A stretch of DNA of 12,470 bases from assembly GCA_051009015.1 (NCBI GenBank), contig JBPCWZ010000158.1, positions 1-12,470 on the forward strand, read 5' to 3'. Of the stretch, positions 10,151 through 12,470 are shown piece after piece (position 1 is the first letter of the stretch; every line of letters starts with the position of its first letter). The translations under genes and the position numbers were made by a program. The stretch is from JAHRAH01 sp051009015 (GTDB lineage: Bacteria; Pseudomonadota; Gammaproteobacteria; Tethybacterales; Persebacteraceae). The notes under the pieces were generated by a model. It was not told where the DNA came from, ran no database searches, and saw only the letters and a list, made by a program, of their open reading frames with translations.

Positions 10151-12470
10151 TTATGATGAATTGACGGCGGGGGGTTTTGCTGGCTGGGTTGGTTTTGTTG
10201 GTTGGGTGGAGGCGGTTGTTATTTTGGCGGGGGGCGGGGGGGCGGGGAAGTTTGGGGGTTGTTGGGGGGTGTTGGAGAAGCCGGTGTTGTTGGTGTTGTT
10301 GGCGGCGTTGTTGTTTGTGCTTGTGCCGGCGGATGATAGTTCTTCTGTGGCTGTTATGCTTCCTACTGTGCCCCGGTAGAGGGTCAGGAATATGGTGTTG
10401 GGGGTTTGGGAAAAACCGATGTTTAGGCGGCGGATGGGGATTGTGCCGGTGACGGTCAGGAATATGTTGTGGATTTGTTCGCCGAGGTGCCGGTCTCGGT
10501 ATGTGAGGGTGACGGAGAAGTCGCCGCCGGGGGCATCCACGAAAAGCCCGCCGTCGGAGGCGATTGATGCGGTGAGGTTGGAGTTGGTTACGCCGATGGT
10601 TGCTACTTCGTCTATGCCTATTTCGGGCAAGCCGGCGGTGAGGGAGACGGAGCCGAGGGTGGAATATCCGGCGGGGTTTAGCGGTCCGGCGGCTGCGTGG
10701 AGCGATGCCGAGAGGGTGGCGTTGAGGATGGCGACGGTAATGGTGGTGGTAATGAACTGCTGAAAGTGGTTGGCTACGCTGTTATCGGGATATGCCCCGT
10801 CGCTCATCACATAACGATAGCGCGCTCTTTGGGCGGCGGGCATGGGATCCGTGTGGCGGTTGACGCATCTAAACGCGCCGCCGGTGTCATCAAAGCATTC
10901 TTGTTGCGGGCTATTGCCGCCGTCCAGTTGCGTGCCGTTTATTTCGGCACTCAGGTTCAGCCCGGAGTCGTTAAGTTGAAAGGTTTCTATCCGGTAGTTG
11001 TCTACATAAGTTGACCCGGTATAGAAGATTTGCAGTCCTCTTATTTGTCGGGGTCCGGGTATGCGGAAAAAGGAAAGGGTGGTGACGAATCCGGCGTCAA
11101 AACTCATTGTTGCGCGGTTGTTTTGGCTGTCGTCGGCGGCTTCAAAGAAGACGCGGGCGGTTCCCGCCCTGTCGACTCTGAGGGAGACGACGGCTTTGCC
11201 GGCGGAGCGGATGTCAATTGACGAGGCGTAATCTCTTGTTTGCAAATCGCGGATGAAACCGCCTATACCTTCATAGAGCGCGATGGAGAGCAGGGTAATG
11301 GAATAGCCGCTGCCGCTGCCGCCGGATACGGACAGGGTAAATGCCCGCAGGGTATTATGGGTAAATGTTGCGAAGTCCAGATTATTGCCGCCGAGTTGCA
11401 CGGGCGGGTCTACATAGTTAATGGTAACAACCGCCGTTACTCTCCCGATGGCTTGGTTTTCCCGGACTTCAACGGATAGTGTGTGCGGCTGGGTTTGCCG
11501 CGGCAATACTTGGCTGCCATTCTGCGTCACGCCTGTTAATCGGATAATTCCCCGGAGAACTCCGCCGCTGCCTACCCCGATAATGTTGTAAAGCGGGTTG
11601 GGATTTAATATTCTGTACAGATAAGTCGGGTTAGCCGTCTCTCCCCCGGTGGCGGTGAGTGTCAGGACACGCTCGCCGGTGCCTTCAATGGGTCTTGCGT
11701 GCGCCAGAGTAATGGCGCCGCCGCCGAGAAGTTGCAAAAAGCCGACGACGGTGACGGATATGGTAAGTTGCGGTTCGGCAATGCGGGCGGGGAGACCGGG
11801 GAAGTTTTTCGCCTGCACGGTTATGGTGTGGGCTATTTCGTCGCTGGCATCGCTGAGGACGATGATACTCATATCAACAACAGACAAACTCGGATGCAGT
11901 CCGCCCACAACACTCACGGATATGGGAAGCAGTTCGCTCGCGCCGGTAGTAGCGGGGTTATAGGGAAGCCCGCCGGTCATTGTCAAAGTGGCGATGGTTA
12001 CGGCGGTCGGGGTTTCGGTCAGGGCGGGGCGAAAATCCGGCGCTCCGACAAAGCCCAAACTGATGGTCGGCGGGTCGACAATAATGAGGGACAAAGTCGC
12101 AAATATTGTTATGCCATCCCTGTCGTCCGTTACGCGGACGACAACTTCGCCGCTCGTCACGGTTTGCGGCCTGTGGTCAAAGAAGAATAATCCGCCGTTG
12201 TTAATGCGAATTATGGGGTCGGGAAAACCAATATCGGTAGTATGAACAACGGGGGGGGCGGGGTTTAATCCGCCGGTAATGGAGACGGTGATTCGGGGCG
12301 GGTCCAGGTCGCGCGCAAAAGTGGTGACGGTGAGTGCGGGCGCAGTCCAACTTGCGCCGAGGGCGCCTATGGCTGTTATTGTTCTGATGATGGTAAGGTC
12401 GGGGGTGCCGTTGTGGATGTCTTGGGCGAAGATGGTGATGATGGTGACGGCCGGGATGGCGGAAGATACC
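10151..12470 (-). CDS. Very large repetitive surface-type protein, C-terminal part (start outside window)
   Basis: The frame is open from the window edge to TAA at 10153-10151, giving 772 visible residues. GTG 12160 is internal, since upstream codons stay open and continue the same kind of sequence. Composition is rich in T, V, I, S, G and N in alternating hydrophobic strands, typical of tandem cadherin/Ig-like beta-sandwich repeats. A recurring DPP boundary lies at plus-strand GGCGGGTC sites 11403, 12069 and 12297 (spacings 666 and 228 bases). NPTYLYRILNPNPLYNI and HTLSVEVRENQAIG recall cadherin-like modules. The only two Cys of the visible part are ten residues apart (codons at 10895-10897 and 10865-10867), suggesting a disulfide and export. 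The end is a low-complexity Asn/Thr then Pro-rich tail (~65 residues) with no LPXTG or beta-barrel anchor. Adhesion or host contact is inference. The secretion route is unknown. Confidence 0.75.
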   Translation of the reverse strand, partial: VSSAIPAVTIITIFAQDIHNGTPDLTIIRTITAIGALGASWTAPALTVTTFARDLDPPRITVSITGGLNPAPPVVHTTDIGFPDPIIRINNGGLFFFDHRPQTVTSGEVVVRVTDDRDGITIFATLSLIIVDPPTISLGFVGAPDFRPALTETPTAVTIATLTMTGGLPYNPATTGASELLPISVSVVGGLHPSLSVVDMSIIVLSDASDEIAHTITVQAKNFPGLPARIAEPQLTISVTVVGFLQLLGGGAITLAHARPIEGTGERVLTLTATGGETANPTYLYRILNPNPLYNIIGVGSGGVLRGIIRLTGVTQNGSQVLPRQTQPHTLSVEVRENQAIGRVTAVVTINYVDPPVQLGGNNLDFATFTHNTLRAFTLSVSGGSGSGYSITLLSIALYEGIGGFIRDLQTRDYASSIDIRSAGKAVVSLRVDRAGTARVFFEAADDSQNNRATMSFDAGFVTTLSFFRIPGPRQIRGLQIFYTGSTYVDNYRIETFQLNDSGLNLSAEINGTQLDGGNSPQQECFDDTGGAFRCVNRHTDPMPAAQRARYRYVMSDGAYPDNSVANHFQQFITTTITVAILNATLSASLHAAAGPLNPAGYSTLGSVSLTAGLPEIGIDEVATIGVTNSNLTASIASDGGLFVDAPGGDFSVTLTYRDRHLGEQIHNIFLTVTGTIPIRRLNIGFSQTPNTIFLTLYRGTVGSITATEELSSAGTSTNNNAANNTNNTGFSNTPQQPPNFPAPPPPAKITTASTQPTKPTQPAKPPAVNSS
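10229..10269 (+). other. G-quadruplex-forming G-run array
   Basis: Five G runs occur in 41 bases of the plus strand: 10229-10234, 10236-10242, 10244-10247, 10254-10258 and 10264-10269, with loops of 1, 1, 6 and 5 bases. This meets the usual G3+N1-7 rule with spare runs. It is the template strand for the proline-rich tail of the large minus-strand gene. Confidence 0.7.
10382..10466 (-). repeat. 13-base exact direct repeat in the last domain of the large protein
   Basis: GGTCAGGAATATG occurs at 10382-10394 and 10454-10466, 72 bases apart. It encodes the strands NTIFLTL and HNIFLTV. It marks a 24-residue sub-repeat in the final beta domain. Confidence 0.6.
12251..12258 (-). repeat. Homopolymer C8 in the coding strand of the large protein
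   Basis: Eight G on the plus strand encode Pro codons (PP in the PAPP region) in the minus-strand frame. An isolated mononucleotide tract of this length in coding sequence is prone to slippage. Confidence 0.75.

Noticed and set aside
9581..10156. Plus-strand frames of 191 and 158 codons over the coiled-coil nuclease-like gene
   Set aside because: They are low-complexity mirror frames of a minus-strand protein with a clear PD-(D/E)XK core and its own promoter.
10104..11014. Several plus-strand frames over the giant minus-strand gene
   Set aside because: The products are Gly/Val/Trp-rich shadows of a repetitive coding sequence on the other strand. None has a family signature.
1..12470. tRNA, rRNA or riboswitch
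   Set aside because: No cloverleaf, rRNA signature or known riboswitch core was recognised by eye in the intergenic regions, which are all short.

Overview
The window looks like chromosomal DNA of a moderately GC-rich proteobacterium, probably a gammaproteobacterium and possibly an uncultured or host-associated one. This rests on close resemblance, from memory, of the aminotransferase to Pseudomonas SpuC, of RecG and IspH to the proteobacterial forms, and on a Neisseria-type dRS3 palindrome. The taxonomic call is inference; no rRNA or other marker is present.

Layout. Bases 1-1748 hold the 3' part of recG (DNA repair helicase). A 266-base gap (1749-2014) holds a cluster of short GC-rich palindromes and one inverted-repeat pair. 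Next is a compact two-gene restriction-modification candidate: a DpnA/M.DpnIIB-like beta-class adenine methyltransferase (2015-2869) and a PD-(D/E)XK nuclease-like protein (2878-3681), closed by a rho-independent terminator. An exact dRS3-type palindrome follows. Then come a class III omega-aminotransferase (3876-5243) and a dimethylglycine/sarcosine dehydrogenase-family flavoprotein (5275-7692), which form an amine-catabolism pair. A DNA-3-methyladenine glycosylase (7720-8370) and ispH (8390-9334) form the next unit. On the minus strand are a coiled-coil plus PD-(D/E)XK protein (9373-10077) and the C-terminal 772 residues of a very large repetitive, probably cell-surface protein (10151 to beyond 12470).

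Most notable observation. The three plus-strand transcription units whose starts are visible each begin with an extended -10 element (TGn then TATTAT, TATAAT or TAAAAT). Each is followed after exactly 7 bases by an in-frame ATG or GTG, and none has a Shine-Dalgarno site or a clear -35 box. This is the geometry expected for leaderless mRNAs. A fourth extended -10 stands 10 bases before the minus-strand gene at 10077. Two of the three operon-internal genes have purine-rich ribosome-binding sites instead. If real, the pattern moves the usual start calls of the aminotransferase and glycosylase downstream by three codons, and gives the methyltransferase and nuclease of the RM pair different modes of translation.

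Other points of interest: a lone DpnA-like methyltransferase paired with a nuclease that does not resemble DpnII; poly-C tracts in both minus-strand genes; and a strong G-quadruplex-forming run in the template strand of the surface-protein gene.
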